A DNA stretch of 44,756 nt, from the NCBI GenBank assembly GCA_021372785.1, contig JAJFTT010000045.1, positions 1 through 44,756 of the forward strand, written 5' to 3'. The notes beneath the pieces were generated by a model. That model did no database searches. It had not been told where the DNA came from and saw nothing but the letters and a program-made list of their open reading frames with translations. Of the stretch, positions 16,962 to 24,833 are shown in pieces (position 1 is the first letter of the stretch; the number at the start of each line of letters is the position of its first letter). The DNA comes from Negativicutes bacterium. Lineage in GTDB: Bacteria > Bacillota > JAAYKD01. The translations under genes and the position numbers were made by a program.

Positions 16962-17525
16962 TTATTTTTCCTTGTGCAGGGAGAAACCCATGCGGGCAAG
17001 CGGCTCGCCCAAACGGACATAAGTGCTGCCGCGGTTGACGATCGTGTTAAAATTGCTGAGATCCAATTTTCCCTCGCGCTGAAACCGTTCATCCGCATTG
17101 ACGGCAACAATTTCCGCCAGATACATAAAATGAGAGCCGAGTTCCAGCACTTGCGTGACTTTACATTCTATATTGACCGGACATTCGGCAATCAGGGGGG
17201 CTCTGACCTTTTGGGCGGTCATCGGGGTCAGGCCGGCTTCCAGCCATTTGTTATGTTCCCGCCCGGAGACTCTGCCGCACCAATCCAATGTCTCGCACTG
17301 GTCCTCTGTGATCAAATTGATGACGAATTCTCTTGTGCGCCAGAGGATCCCCTGGGAGAGGGTGGCCGGCCGGAAGGAAACATAGGTCATCGGCGGTTTA
17401 CTGCAGACGGTACCGGTCCAGGAAGCGGCGGCGATGTTGTAATTTTCCGGTGCGTCACCGCTGGAAATTAAAACAGCCGGCACCGGCGCTAAGACGGCAG
17501 CGGCAGGAATTGCGTATTTTTGCAT
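16962..17525 (-). CDS. Flavin reductase-like (FMN-binding split barrel) protein
   Basis: Small flavoprotein of the flavin reductase-like domain family that binds FMN and usually reduces flavin or an unknown substrate with NAD(P)H. The fold's markers are visible: PVPAVLISSG at the start, the FMN-site segment NIAAASWTGTVCSKPPMTYVSFRP near residues 28-51 and REFVINLI near 66. The length is 187 residues. ATG at 17525 follows AAGGAGG; the upstream extension to 17636 lacks one. It diverges from the nitroreductase gene 242 bases away, which is also a flavin enzyme. The substrate is unknown. Confidence 0.85.
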   Translation of the reverse strand: MQKYAIPAAAVLAPVPAVLISSGDAPENYNIAAASWTGTVCSKPPMTYVSFRPATLSQGILWRTREFVINLITEDQCETLDWCGRVSGREHNKWLEAGLTPMTAQKVRAPLIAECPVNIECKVTQVLELGSHFMYLAEIVAVNADERFQREGKLDLSNFNTIVNRGSTYVRLGEPLARMGFSLHKEK

Positions 17526-17767
17526 AATCGAATCCTCCTTCAGCTTACTTCTTTTTTGATTATAGCAGGGTTTGCTCCGCTTGTCTTGTTTTTTTATAAA
17601 AAAGTGAAACGGATGCGTGGCTTTCCAACTTACCACTCCATAAGCTTTGGCAAGTTTTTGATGGGAAAATAAGGATTGATTTTGGTATGACCTTGCTTGC
17701 CTGCTGCTTTTTTTAAATTGTTACGAAGAGACGATGGAACGGTTTTTAACAAGAAAGGATGAAGAAA

Positions 17768-18280
17768 ATGGAATTCAGCCAGTTAATCAGAGAGCGTTAT
17801 TCCGTCCGTAAATTTGCGGATCAAGCGGTGGAACAGGAGAAATTACAAAAAATTCTGGAAGCCGGCCGGGTCGCACCCACCGCTAAAAACCTTCAGCCGC
17901 AGCGGATTTATGTTCTGCAGAGTCAGGAAGCGCTGCTGAAAATCCGCGCGATTGCCCGTTGCGCTTTTAACGCCCCGATCGTCCTTTTGGTCTGCGGCGA
18001 TCTGAAAGAGGGTTGGGTCAATCCGTTCAACCGGCGCAATTCCACGGAAATGGATGTCAGTATTGTCAATACCCACATGATGCTGCAAGCGAAAGAGTTG
18101 GGTTTGGATTCTACCTGGGCCTGCTGGTTTGATACGGCGGCGGTCAAAACAGCGTTCTGTCTGCCGGAAGGAGTCGAACCATTCTGCCTGCTGCCCTTGG
18201 GTTATCCTGCTCCCGGCGTTACACCTTCCGCTATGCATCATCAGCGTAAGCCTTTGAGTGAAACAGTGACCATGCTTTAG
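17768..18280 (+). CDS. Nitroreductase family protein
   Basis: FMN-dependent NAD(P)H oxidoreductase of the nitroreductase superfamily. The opening pattern RERYSVRKFADQAV near residues 8-21 carries the Arg/Ser pair that contacts FMN phosphate, followed by AGRVAPTAKNLQPQR, and the C-terminal part contains a glycine-rich segment LLPLGYPAPG. At 170 residues it is a short, compact member. ATG at 17768 has AAGAAAGG 8 bases upstream; an in-frame ATG at 17759 overlaps that site. Natural substrates of such proteins are rarely known. Confidence 0.88.
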   Translation: MEFSQLIRERYSVRKFADQAVEQEKLQKILEAGRVAPTAKNLQPQRIYVLQSQEALLKIRAIARCAFNAPIVLLVCGDLKEGWVNPFNRRNSTEMDVSIVNTHMMLQAKELGLDSTWACWFDTAAVKTAFCLPEGVEPFCLLPLGYPAPGVTPSAMHHQRKPLSETVTML

Positions 18281-18312
18281 AAAAAATCCGCTTCTTGTCA
18301 GACAATGAGCGG
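18281..18312 (-). terminator. Minus-strand Rho-independent terminator
   Basis: CCGCTTCTTGT (18288-18298) pairs with ACAATGAGCGG (18302-18312) with one mismatch. The T-run exists only in minus-strand reading (plus A-run 18281-18286), so it stops transcripts coming from the repeat and the macro-domain gene, not the nitroreductase gene whose stop codon it touches. Confidence 0.75.
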
Positions 18313-18360
18313 CCTTGTTGGATTGTGATTTTGAGCAGCGGCAAAATGATTGGAGGAAGG

Positions 18361-18437
18361 TAGCGTGAAAAGGAACTGTTTGCATCCTTTTCATCTCTAT
18401 TTGTGCCTTGAGCACTGCGAAAGGCATGGATTTTAAA
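18361..18437 (-). repeat. Dispersed ~75 bp repeat, copy 3
   Basis: The best-preserved copy: TGAAAAGGA and TCCTTTTCA form a perfect 9-bp inverted repeat around a 10-base loop, and a second short stem TGCCTT/AAGGCA follows. It sits between two minus-strand terminators, in the gap between convergent genes. Confidence 0.85.
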
Positions 18438-18484
18438 AAAGTATGGAGACTGTAACTGCAGCCGCTGAAAAGGCTGGCTGCTAC

Positions 18485-18515
18485 AAAAAAACAACCCCAG
18501 CCGGACATGGAGTTG
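18485..18515 (-). terminator. Rho-independent terminator of the macro-domain gene
   Basis: On the minus strand CAACTCC (18515-18509) pairs with GGGGTTG (18498-18492) with one G-T pair and is followed by seven Ts (plus A-run 18485-18491). It lies 31 bases beyond the stop codon of the NADAR/macro gene. Confidence 0.85.
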
Positions 18516-18546
18516 CTTTTGGCATAACGACCAGCCGTTCACTTTT

Positions 18547-19929
18547 TCAGTGGACCCGGCAATTTTTATTGACCCAATCCCGCATCAGAACTTTTTTGCC
18601 GACCGTGCTAAACTGAACGTTGATTTGCGTTTCGGTAACCTGGGTCAAGATACCTTCACCCCACACTTTGTGATAGATCGTTTGTCCCTGCTCGAAGTTT
18701 TGCTTTGGCAAAACAGAATTTTGTTTTTTCATTTCATCTTTCGCATAAGCGGACAAGACTCTTTGATAAACCTCGGTTTCGTCATCCGTAGCGCAAACCA
18801 AGGTGACTGCTAAGGCGTAGGTATTATTCTCAAACCATTTTCGTATCGCCTGCAGCGCTAATTTGGCTGCCTCCACCTTGGGATAACGATAGGCGCCAAC
18901 GCTGATACAGGGAAATGCGATGGAGTAAAGACCATTTTCCTTGGCGCAATCAAGACAGGCCTGGTAGGTTCTCTGCAGTAATTCCTTTTCACCGCTGTTG
19001 CCTCTGTTATATTTGGGACCGGCGGTATGAATGATGTAGTCGGCGCTTTCCAAATTATAACTGGCGGTGATGATCGCTTCGCCGGTCCGGATGGTCCGGT
19101 CTTTCAGCGCTTCTTTCAGTTCTTTGCCGCTTGCTTTATGGATCGGCTTATCGAGGCTGCCGCTGCCGGAAAGCTTGGTGTCTCCGGCGCTGACGATCGC
19201 ATCGATTCGGCTGATCGTGGTGATATCACCCTTGATCAAATTGATGCTGCTGGTCATCTGTTTATTCTCATTCTTGCGCGGCAGGGGAGTGCGGAACAAG
19301 GCGGCAAATGTTTCGTAGTTTTGTGCTTTCTCCAATAGATTTAAGCGGGATAAGGCGACAAAAACAGCGGCGGCCCTGGCGGCGCTGTTTACGTTTTTTT
19401 CGGAATTGAAATCAATGTCAGTAAAAGCGTCATACAGTAAGAGTTGCTCCGCCAGTTCTTTGCTTTCCATTAAAGCATTGACATAAAGGAAAGTATAAAA
19501 ACCGGTTTTCGGCTCCGGCGGGAATTGCTGATCTTCATAGCGAAAGCCGATCAGTTTTCCGTTTGTTTTCAATTCCGCGAATTTCCTGGCGGTTTTCGGC
19601 TTTAAATCGTAAATTTCCAAAAAGGGGCCGCCCTTTTCAAAAATTTGGCTGGCTTGGTAGATGTTTTCAATGGCGATGCTCTTTCCCAGACTGGGAACCT
19701 GTTTTTCCAGTTGAAAAGCACACAGTGCCAGACCAAGCGGGTGGGTGGCTTTGGCGGAGATTTCTAAAATTTGTTTCCCGGGATATTTTCCGGTGAAAAC
19801 ATCATGGATTGCGATGATATTCTTTTGTTTTTGAGCGGTTGCCAAGCCTTTGTTATACTCAAAATCAGCCTCAAATGTCTTGCAATATGGGGGACGGTTG
19901 ATACTGATAAAAATCGGTTTTACGGACAT
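18547..19929 (-). CDS. NADAR-like + macro domain + Tudor-like fusion protein
   Basis: Three modules in 460 residues. Residues ~1-215 match, as I recall the family, the DarT1-associated NADAR antitoxin family (markers: LATAQKQK at 29-36, ENIYQASQIFEKGGP at 88-102, PPEPKTGFY at 137-145, FNSEKNVNSAARAAA at 174-188). Residues ~228-395 form a macro domain (GDIT at 234, GSGSLD 255-260, IHTAGP 300-305, FPCISVGAYRYP 339-350). Residues ~411-460 resemble the Tudor-like tail of PcrA/UvrD helicases (HKVWGEG). NADAR and macro enzymes both can remove or bind ADP-ribose on nucleic acid or protein. In the macro domain the usual NAAN reads SAGD (247-250), which may alter catalysis. No DarT-like toxin is adjacent. 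A single gene between convergent nitroreductase and divergent GDPD genes. Confidence 0.8.
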   Translation of the reverse strand: MSVKPIFISINRPPYCKTFEADFEYNKGLATAQKQKNIIAIHDVFTGKYPGKQILEISAKATHPLGLALCAFQLEKQVPSLGKSIAIENIYQASQIFEKGGPFLEIYDLKPKTARKFAELKTNGKLIGFRYEDQQFPPEPKTGFYTFLYVNALMESKELAEQLLLYDAFTDIDFNSEKNVNSAARAAAVFVALSRLNLLEKAQNYETFAALFRTPLPRKNENKQMTSSINLIKGDITTISRIDAIVSAGDTKLSGSGSLDKPIHKASGKELKEALKDRTIRTGEAIITASYNLESADYIIHTAGPKYNRGNSGEKELLQRTYQACLDCAKENGLYSIAFPCISVGAYRYPKVEAAKLALQAIRKWFENNTYALAVTLVCATDDETEVYQRVLSAYAKDEMKKQNSVLPKQNFEQGQTIYHKVWGEGILTQVTETQINVQFSTVGKKVLMRDWVNKNCRVH

Positions 19930-20306
19930 CGTTGGTACCTCCCTCGGTTCAGGTTGAACTATGCACTATGCAAGCTGATTTTTTATAGATATGAGATTTG
20001 CCATAGAACAATAGTAGAATCGAATTTTCTAGCACTCTGTTCATTATACCACATCTTGGACTTGAATGGTGGAATACTTCTCAATCTTTTTGATTCACTT
20101 CATCGCTTTCCCCGCCGGATCGGACGGGTTCGTATTGATTGCGGCTGGTAAGGCAGCGCTGCGGTCTGTTTTGCTCTGATTTCGGGTTGGACTGGATTGC
20201 AGCCGGTGATGGCAGGAGCGAAGCGGAACCATCGTGAATTCAGGTAATCTGAAGTCGTTTCGTCGATGTTTTGTGAAAGAACAGACAAGCGGGGAGGCAA
20301 AACACA
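19930..20306. other. Divergent promoter region, macro-domain and GDPD genes
   Basis: On the minus strand a TATAAT box (plus ATTATA, 20043-20048) lies about 115 bases upstream of the macro-domain gene; no good -35 is seen at the right distance. On the plus strand the GDPD gene has GGGAGG 10 bases before its ATG. The AT-rich part (19970-20100) contrasts with GC-rich flanks. No gene is recognised. Confidence 0.45.
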
Positions 20307-21047
20307 ATGCAAACAGCATTGCATCAGACATGGTTGGGTCAGACGGCGATTGCGCATAGAGGATTGCATGACGCAGCCAAACCGGAAAATTCTTTGTCTG
20401 CATTTCAGGCAGCGGTGAACGCCGGTTATGCCATTGAGCTGGATTTACAGTTATTGCGGGATGGCAGCCTGGCTGTGCTGCATGACGCAAACACGCTGCG
20501 CATGACAGGGAAAGACGCTAAAATCACGGATTTGAACGCGGCTCAATTGCCACAGTATCGCTTGATCAACAGCAGTGAGACGATTCCTGCCTTTGCCCAA
20601 GTGCTGCAGTTGGTCAAAGCCCGAGTGCCGTTGCTGATCGAGATGAAGCAGTGTCAGGATAATGCAACCGCCGCGGAGATCTTAATTGATCAGTTGCGAC
20701 AATACCGGGAGGAATGCGGCGGCGCCTATGCGGTTGAGAGCTTTGACCCCCGGTTCCTGCTTGCTTTCAAGCAAAAGGCTCCTGAGATTCTGCGCGGACA
20801 GCTGGCCTGCCTCGATGCAGGTCAGGCGGACGCCGCGCTCAATCAGAAACTGGCCTTCTGCGGCTTCAATGAGTTGACGGAACCCCAGTTTATTGCTTAC
20901 GCAATTCTGGATCTGCCGCTGGAGTTTTTAGAACAAGCCCGGGCAAACGGTATGCTGGTTTTGGGTTGGACGGTGCGTACAGCAGAGCAGCTGCGGCAAG
21001 CCCGGCGCTGCTGCGATAATATCATTTTTGAAAAGATCCGCGTTTAG
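20307..21047 (+). CDS. Glycerophosphodiester phosphodiesterase family protein
   Basis: Hydrolyses glycerophosphodiesters to sn-glycerol-3-phosphate and an alcohol. The GDPD TIM-barrel signature is clear: IAHRGLHD near residues 13-20, KPENSLSAF near 23-31, ELDLQLLRDG near 43-52 and the catalytic VLHDAN near 57-62. The C-terminal end has the WTV motif of the family (LGWTVRT). At 246 residues it is a normal, soluble cytoplasmic member without a signal peptide. The start has GGGAGG upstream. It stands alone, divergent from the macro-domain gene. Confidence 0.92.
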   Translation: MQTALHQTWLGQTAIAHRGLHDAAKPENSLSAFQAAVNAGYAIELDLQLLRDGSLAVLHDANTLRMTGKDAKITDLNAAQLPQYRLINSSETIPAFAQVLQLVKARVPLLIEMKQCQDNATAAEILIDQLRQYREECGGAYAVESFDPRFLLAFKQKAPEILRGQLACLDAGQADAALNQKLAFCGFNELTEPQFIAYAILDLPLEFLEQARANGMLVLGWTVRTAEQLRQARRCCDNIIFEKIRV

Positions 21048-21417
21048 GGCAGAAACAGAAAGATGAAACAGGAAGAGCGGCAAACATGGCCGGAGGCGGG
21101 CCCCGGAGCGAGCTGATCTGACCGAATCGGGAGTGAACGAGATGCAATCCTGTCCCGCCCCGTCCGGAAGGGACTGACCTGACCGAATCGGGAGCGAACT
21201 ATCGCAAACAAGGTTATGCTGCCGTAAGCCACAGCCGGGTCTTGCGGCAAACTTGGCAGCCGGCCTCTCGGGTGAGGGCGCGGCGGAGCTGGCAGACAAA
21301 TCAGCCGTGAACCAGCGGCTCGCCTGCCGGCACGGTTTTCGTCTGTCTGAACGTTTTGCGCTTTGGCAGCTGCTTTTCATTACCGCAAAGAAATCTTGCT
21401 GCCGGATCGAAAAATAC
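21048..21417. other. GC-rich intergenic region with a direct repeat
   Basis: It contains two 26-base direct copies, 21113-21138 and 21174-21199, differing at two positions, 61 bases apart; similarity continues less clearly on the left (CCCCG blocks). Each holds CCGAATCGG. No open frame with a ribosome binding site spans it. Function unknown. Confidence 0.55.
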
Positions 21418-21446
21418 TTGCATTTTTCTGCAATTTTGGTTATGAT
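21418..21446 (+). promoter_or_regulatory. Sigma-A promoter of thioredoxin gene
   Basis: TTGCAT (21418-21423), a 17-base spacer and TATGAT (21441-21446). Transcription would begin near 21453, giving a leader of about 110 bases before trxA. Confidence 0.65.
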
Positions 21447-21452
21447 AATAGA

Positions 21453-21562
21453 AAAAGGATGATCAGAATAAAGGGTTGTTTCAAGACAAGAGGTGTTACC
21501 CGATTGATCCCTGGCGACAACCTTACAGCTGAAATAGCTCCGGCAAGAAAGGGGGTAACAAA
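21453..21562 (+). promoter_or_regulatory. Structured leader of trxA, sequesters ribosome binding site
   Basis: GGGTAACA at 21553-21560, which includes part of the trxA ribosome binding region, is perfectly complementary to TGTTACCC at 21494-21501. A competing helix GGTTGT (21474-21479) with ACAACC (21517-21522) and a small AGCT hairpin lie in the same leader, so two folds are possible. An in-frame-to-itself reading frame 21459-21566 overlaps trxA as ATGA but its ATG touches the putative SD, so I do not call it a gene. Confidence 0.45.
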
Positions 21563-21898
21563 ATGATTTACAATTTGACCGATGTTAATTTTGAGAAAGA
21601 AGCACTGCAAACCAATCTGCCTGTGCTGGTGGATTTTTGGGCGACCTGGTGCGGTCCCTGTCGGATGGCAGCTCCTATTGTGGAAGCGATTGCAGAAGAA
21701 TACGACGGCAGGTTGAAAGTATGCAAATTAGATGTCGATGCCAATCCCCGTACGGCAGGTTCTTTTGAAATTCAAAGCATTCCAACGATGGTGCTGATCA
21801 CAACCAACAAGGATACGAAAGAAAAGGAAGCCCGTTCCATTGTGGGTTATCATCCCAAAGAAGAACTGAAAGAAATTCTGGACCGTTTCCTACCTTAA
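21563..21898 (+). CDS. trxA: Thioredoxin
   Basis: Small cytoplasmic disulfide reductase. The 111 residues hold the redox motif WCGPC at about 29-33 in the standard context FWATWCGPCRM, and the cis-proline loop SIPTMVLI near 73-80. The tail is slightly lysine/glutamate-rich (NKDTKEKEA), an insertion compared with the shortest thioredoxins. The ribosome binding site AAGGGGG is 8 bases before the ATG. It is a single-gene unit with its own promoter and a strong terminator; thioredoxin reductase is not nearby. Confidence 0.93.
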   Translation: MIYNLTDVNFEKEALQTNLPVLVDFWATWCGPCRMAAPIVEAIAEEYDGRLKVCKLDVDANPRTAGSFEIQSIPTMVLITTNKDTKEKEARSIVGYHPKEELKEILDRFLP

Positions 21899-21907
21899 AT
21901 CGGATCG

Positions 21908-21958
21908 GCGCGCAGGTTAAAACCGGAGTAATCCGCTGACCTGCAGCGCTTTTCTTTT
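21908..21958 (+). terminator. Rho-independent terminator of trxA
   Basis: GCGC-GCAGGT (21908-21917) pairs with ACCTGC-a-GCGC (21939-21949), with an inner CGGAttaCTCCG-like helix, followed by TTTTCTTTT. Confidence 0.85.
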
Positions 21959-22120
21959 CCCGAAGTCGTGTGAACGGGGATTGAACAAAAGCAGAGCTGC
22001 GCAATTCCTGCAAGAAAGCAGGCCGGGCTTGCTTTTTTGGCCAGATGAAAGTAGAATGAAGCAAGCAGCAGAAAAATAGACGGAGCAAAAGTCTGCTGAG
22101 GAAGGCGAAGGAATGAGAGT

Positions 22121-23401
22121 ATGACGGATCCTAGAATTGATCAATTATCCGGCGGCGGACAGATTTTCTGGCTGCCTGCCAAACAATATGTGACACATCA
22201 TGTTAAAGTTTGGCTGGTGCAGCCGGTGGAACGCCGCATCTTCAGTTCTGCGGCATTGCTGAGCTCTATTTTACGCCGCGGCAGCCGCCGTTATCCGGAT
22301 CAGCGCCGCCTGGCCGTCGCTTTGGAAGAGCTCTGGGGAGCCGATCTGCAGACGCAGGTGAATCGGGTAGGCAGTTATCATCTGACTTCTTTTTATCTCA
22401 ATTTGGCGGACGGACGATTTTTACCCGCCGCCGGAACCGGTTTACTGACCGACGGCCTGCAGTTGCTGCAGGAAATGATCACATCCCCTTATTTGGTTGA
22501 CGGCTTGTTCCCGGCAGATGTATTTTATCAGGAACAGCAGAGACTGCAGACGATTTTGGCAAGCAGCCGCAATAACCGCAGCTCGCTGGCGGCTCAGCGG
22601 ATGCAGGCCTTGGTTTATGGCGATACCGCTTACGGGGTGCCGCGCTATGGCACCGAAGCGGATTTGCTTGCACTCAGCAATGAAAAACTAGTTGCTGATT
22701 ATCATCAATTGCTGCAAAACAGCCGTTTGCTCGTCGGTCTTTGCGGTGATGGCGTCGAACAAGTGACGGCAGCTCAGGTTGAGCGGATGTTCAACTGGCA
22801 GCGGCAGCCTTTAGCAGCCCAAGCAGCTCTGGTCCTGGCGCACCGAGCCGGTGTCGAACAAGTGACAGAAGTCGTTCCGGGCGAACAGAGTCAGCTGCTG
22901 ATGGCGTTCAGCTCTCAAGTTGGCTATGAACAACCGGCCAGCCTGGCGCTCTTTTTAGTCAACGGACTTTACGGAGGTTTTGCCCATTCCCGTCTTTTCC
23001 GCTCTGTGCGGGAAGAAGCCGGTTTGGCTTATGCAACCGGCAGCAGTCTGGACCGTTCCACCGGCGTGCTGACGGCTTATGCCGGTCTGGAAGCGGAAGC
23101 TGCCGCCGGGGCCGAGACGCTGATGGCAGAGCAGCTGCAGAAGCTGCAGCAAGGCGACTTCAGCGAGGCGGAGCTGGAGATGACCAGACAGACCGTGGCC
23201 GGCCAGCTGCGCATGTCCAATCAGGAGGCGGAAGGCCGTTTGGATTATCAGTTCAGCCGGTTCCTGAAGGGGCACGGTGATGTGGAACAAATGATTGAGC
23301 AAATGCAAAACATCAGCCGGCAGGAAATCATCGCCGCCGCTCAACTGCTGAAACCGCATACGGTTTATTTGCTGGCGGACAGAGAGGTAACGCAAAGATG
23401 A
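22121..23401 (+). CDS. yfmF: M16 family protease-like protein, YfmF type (non-catalytic)
   Basis: One half of the YfmF/YfmH M16 pair, which in Bacillus is linked to the 5-aminopentanol modification of elongation factor P. It has the M16 two-domain fold (N-terminal LSSILRRGSRRYPD..LEELWGADL region; C-terminal VREEAGLAYATGSSL near 300), but the zinc motif HxxEH is absent, as expected for YfmF, so it should act as the non-catalytic partner. Length 426 residues. RBS AAGGA. Its stop overlaps the start of yfmH (ATGA), coupling translation of the two subunits. Confidence 0.88.
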   Translation: MTDPRIDQLSGGGQIFWLPAKQYVTHHVKVWLVQPVERRIFSSAALLSSILRRGSRRYPDQRRLAVALEELWGADLQTQVNRVGSYHLTSFYLNLADGRFLPAAGTGLLTDGLQLLQEMITSPYLVDGLFPADVFYQEQQRLQTILASSRNNRSSLAAQRMQALVYGDTAYGVPRYGTEADLLALSNEKLVADYHQLLQNSRLLVGLCGDGVEQVTAAQVERMFNWQRQPLAAQAALVLAHRAGVEQVTEVVPGEQSQLLMAFSSQVGYEQPASLALFLVNGLYGGFAHSRLFRSVREEAGLAYATGSSLDRSTGVLTAYAGLEAEAAAGAETLMAEQLQKLQQGDFSEAELEMTRQTVAGQLRMSNQEAEGRLDYQFSRFLKGHGDVEQMIEQMQNISRQEIIAAAQLLKPHTVYLLADREVTQR

Positions 23402-24675
23402 AACAATTTTTAGTACCGTACCCTATTCTGGAAGAAGTGCTGCCCAATGGACTGCATCTGACGATTGTTCAGCGCCGGGGTCATCAGCATATGTCGGCGC
23501 AGCTGGCGTTTCCTTTTGGTTCCTTGCATGACGCCATTACCGACCGGCAGGGAAACCGCCTGCCGGTTGCGGCCGGCACGGCGCATTTTTTGGAACATCA
23601 GCTGTTTCGACAAGCGGACGGCAGCAGCAGCAGCGACGCCTTTGCCGCCTTAGGCGCTTATGATAATGCGTTTACCAATTTTGATCATACGGTTTATATG
23701 GCGGACTGCAGCGATCATCAGATGGAAGTGCTGCGGCTGCTGCTGGATTTTACCGATCAGCCTTGCTTCAGCCGGGAGAGCGTCGATAATGAGCGGGAAA
23801 TCATCACCCAGGAATTAATGATGTACCGTGACCAACCGGAAGAACGTTTGGAATTGAATCTGCGCCACGGTCTTTTTGGCGATCACCGTGCCGGTCAGGA
23901 TATCGGCGGAGAAGCGGAAACAATTGCGCTGGTCTCAGCCGGGCTGCTCAATCAATGTTACGAAGCTTATTATCAGCCTTCTCTGGCCCGTTTGGTGGTA
24001 GTTGGCGATCTGGATCCGGCGGCGGTTGCGAAGCTGGCTGCCAAATGGGGCAGCGGCCGTCAAAGCAACTACCAGCCGGTGCAGCCAGCCGCAGCGCCGC
24101 AGCCGGCCGGGCAGAGCGATGTGAGCTTAACGATGCGGGCGGCCCGCCCCTTGCTGGCGCTTGGTTTTGCCGATGACCGTCAAGTTGTGCTGACCGGCAA
24201 AGATCTGCTGCGCCGTCAGCTGGAAATGGATTTGATTCTGGATCTGATCTGCGGAAAATCCTCGGCCATCTATTGGGAATTTACTGCCAGACAATTATTC
24301 AGCAGTTTCTTCTCCGCTGATTACACGGCAACGCCCTGGTTTGGCGTGCTGACTTGTTCTGCCGATACGACTGCGGCCAAAGAATTACAGGACCGCTTGC
24401 TGCAGTATTTTGCCGGCGGGGAAGCCCTGGCTGTTCTGACGGCAGAAAATTTACAGCGGATGAAAAAGAAGACCTTAGGAGAATTGCTGGGCTGTTTTGA
24501 AAGCGGAGAAGCCTTGGCGGTCAATCTCTTGACGGCAAATTTGTACGGCTATCGGTTTACGGATATTCCCGATGTCTTAATGGAAATTACCGTCCGCGAT
24601 CTGCATCTGCGCTTTGAGCAGGCGCTGCGGACGGAGCGAATGGCAATTTCTCGCATAGAATCTCTGACAGAATAA
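23398..24675 (+). CDS. yfmH: M16 family zinc protease, YfmH type
   Basis: Catalytic partner of YfmF. The inverted zinc motif HFLEH is at residues ~62-66 (GTAHFLEHQLF), with the downstream glutamate in NEREIITQELMMY near 130-142; both are intact. Length 425 residues, normal. Starts within the yfmF stop codon. Reported in Bacillus to be needed for the last step of EF-P 5-aminopentanolylation; an efp gene is not in this window. Other M16 roles (peptide processing) remain possible. Confidence 0.9.
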   Translation: MKQFLVPYPILEEVLPNGLHLTIVQRRGHQHMSAQLAFPFGSLHDAITDRQGNRLPVAAGTAHFLEHQLFRQADGSSSSDAFAALGAYDNAFTNFDHTVYMADCSDHQMEVLRLLLDFTDQPCFSRESVDNEREIITQELMMYRDQPEERLELNLRHGLFGDHRAGQDIGGEAETIALVSAGLLNQCYEAYYQPSLARLVVVGDLDPAAVAKLAAKWGSGRQSNYQPVQPAAAPQPAGQSDVSLTMRAARPLLALGFADDRQVVLTGKDLLRRQLEMDLILDLICGKSSAIYWEFTARQLFSSFFSADYTATPWFGVLTCSADTTAAKELQDRLLQYFAGGEALAVLTAENLQRMKKKTLGELLGCFESGEALAVNLLTANLYGYRFTDIPDVLMEITVRDLHLRFEQALRTERMAISRIESLTE

Positions 24676-24833
24676 GATTGCCGCCGTGTAATCATCTCTG
24701 GTGCGGCAGCCGGAATTGCCGATTTAAGCTTTTTTCAGGTTTACTCCTTTCTGATACCCCCGTCAGCCGAACGGCCGGCGGAATAGGACCGCACGGATGG
24801 AATTACCGGTTAATCCAAAAGGCAGCATGTTTC

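Noticed and set aside
17843-18508. 221-codon minus-strand frame over the nitroreductase gene and repeat copy 3
   Set aside because: A shadow frame that joins the repeat to the antisense of the nitroreductase gene and crosses a terminator.
21459-21566. 35-codon upstream frame overlapping trxA as ATGA
   Set aside because: Its ATG touches the only SD-like sequence and lies within a few bases of the predicted transcript start, so initiation there is unlikely.
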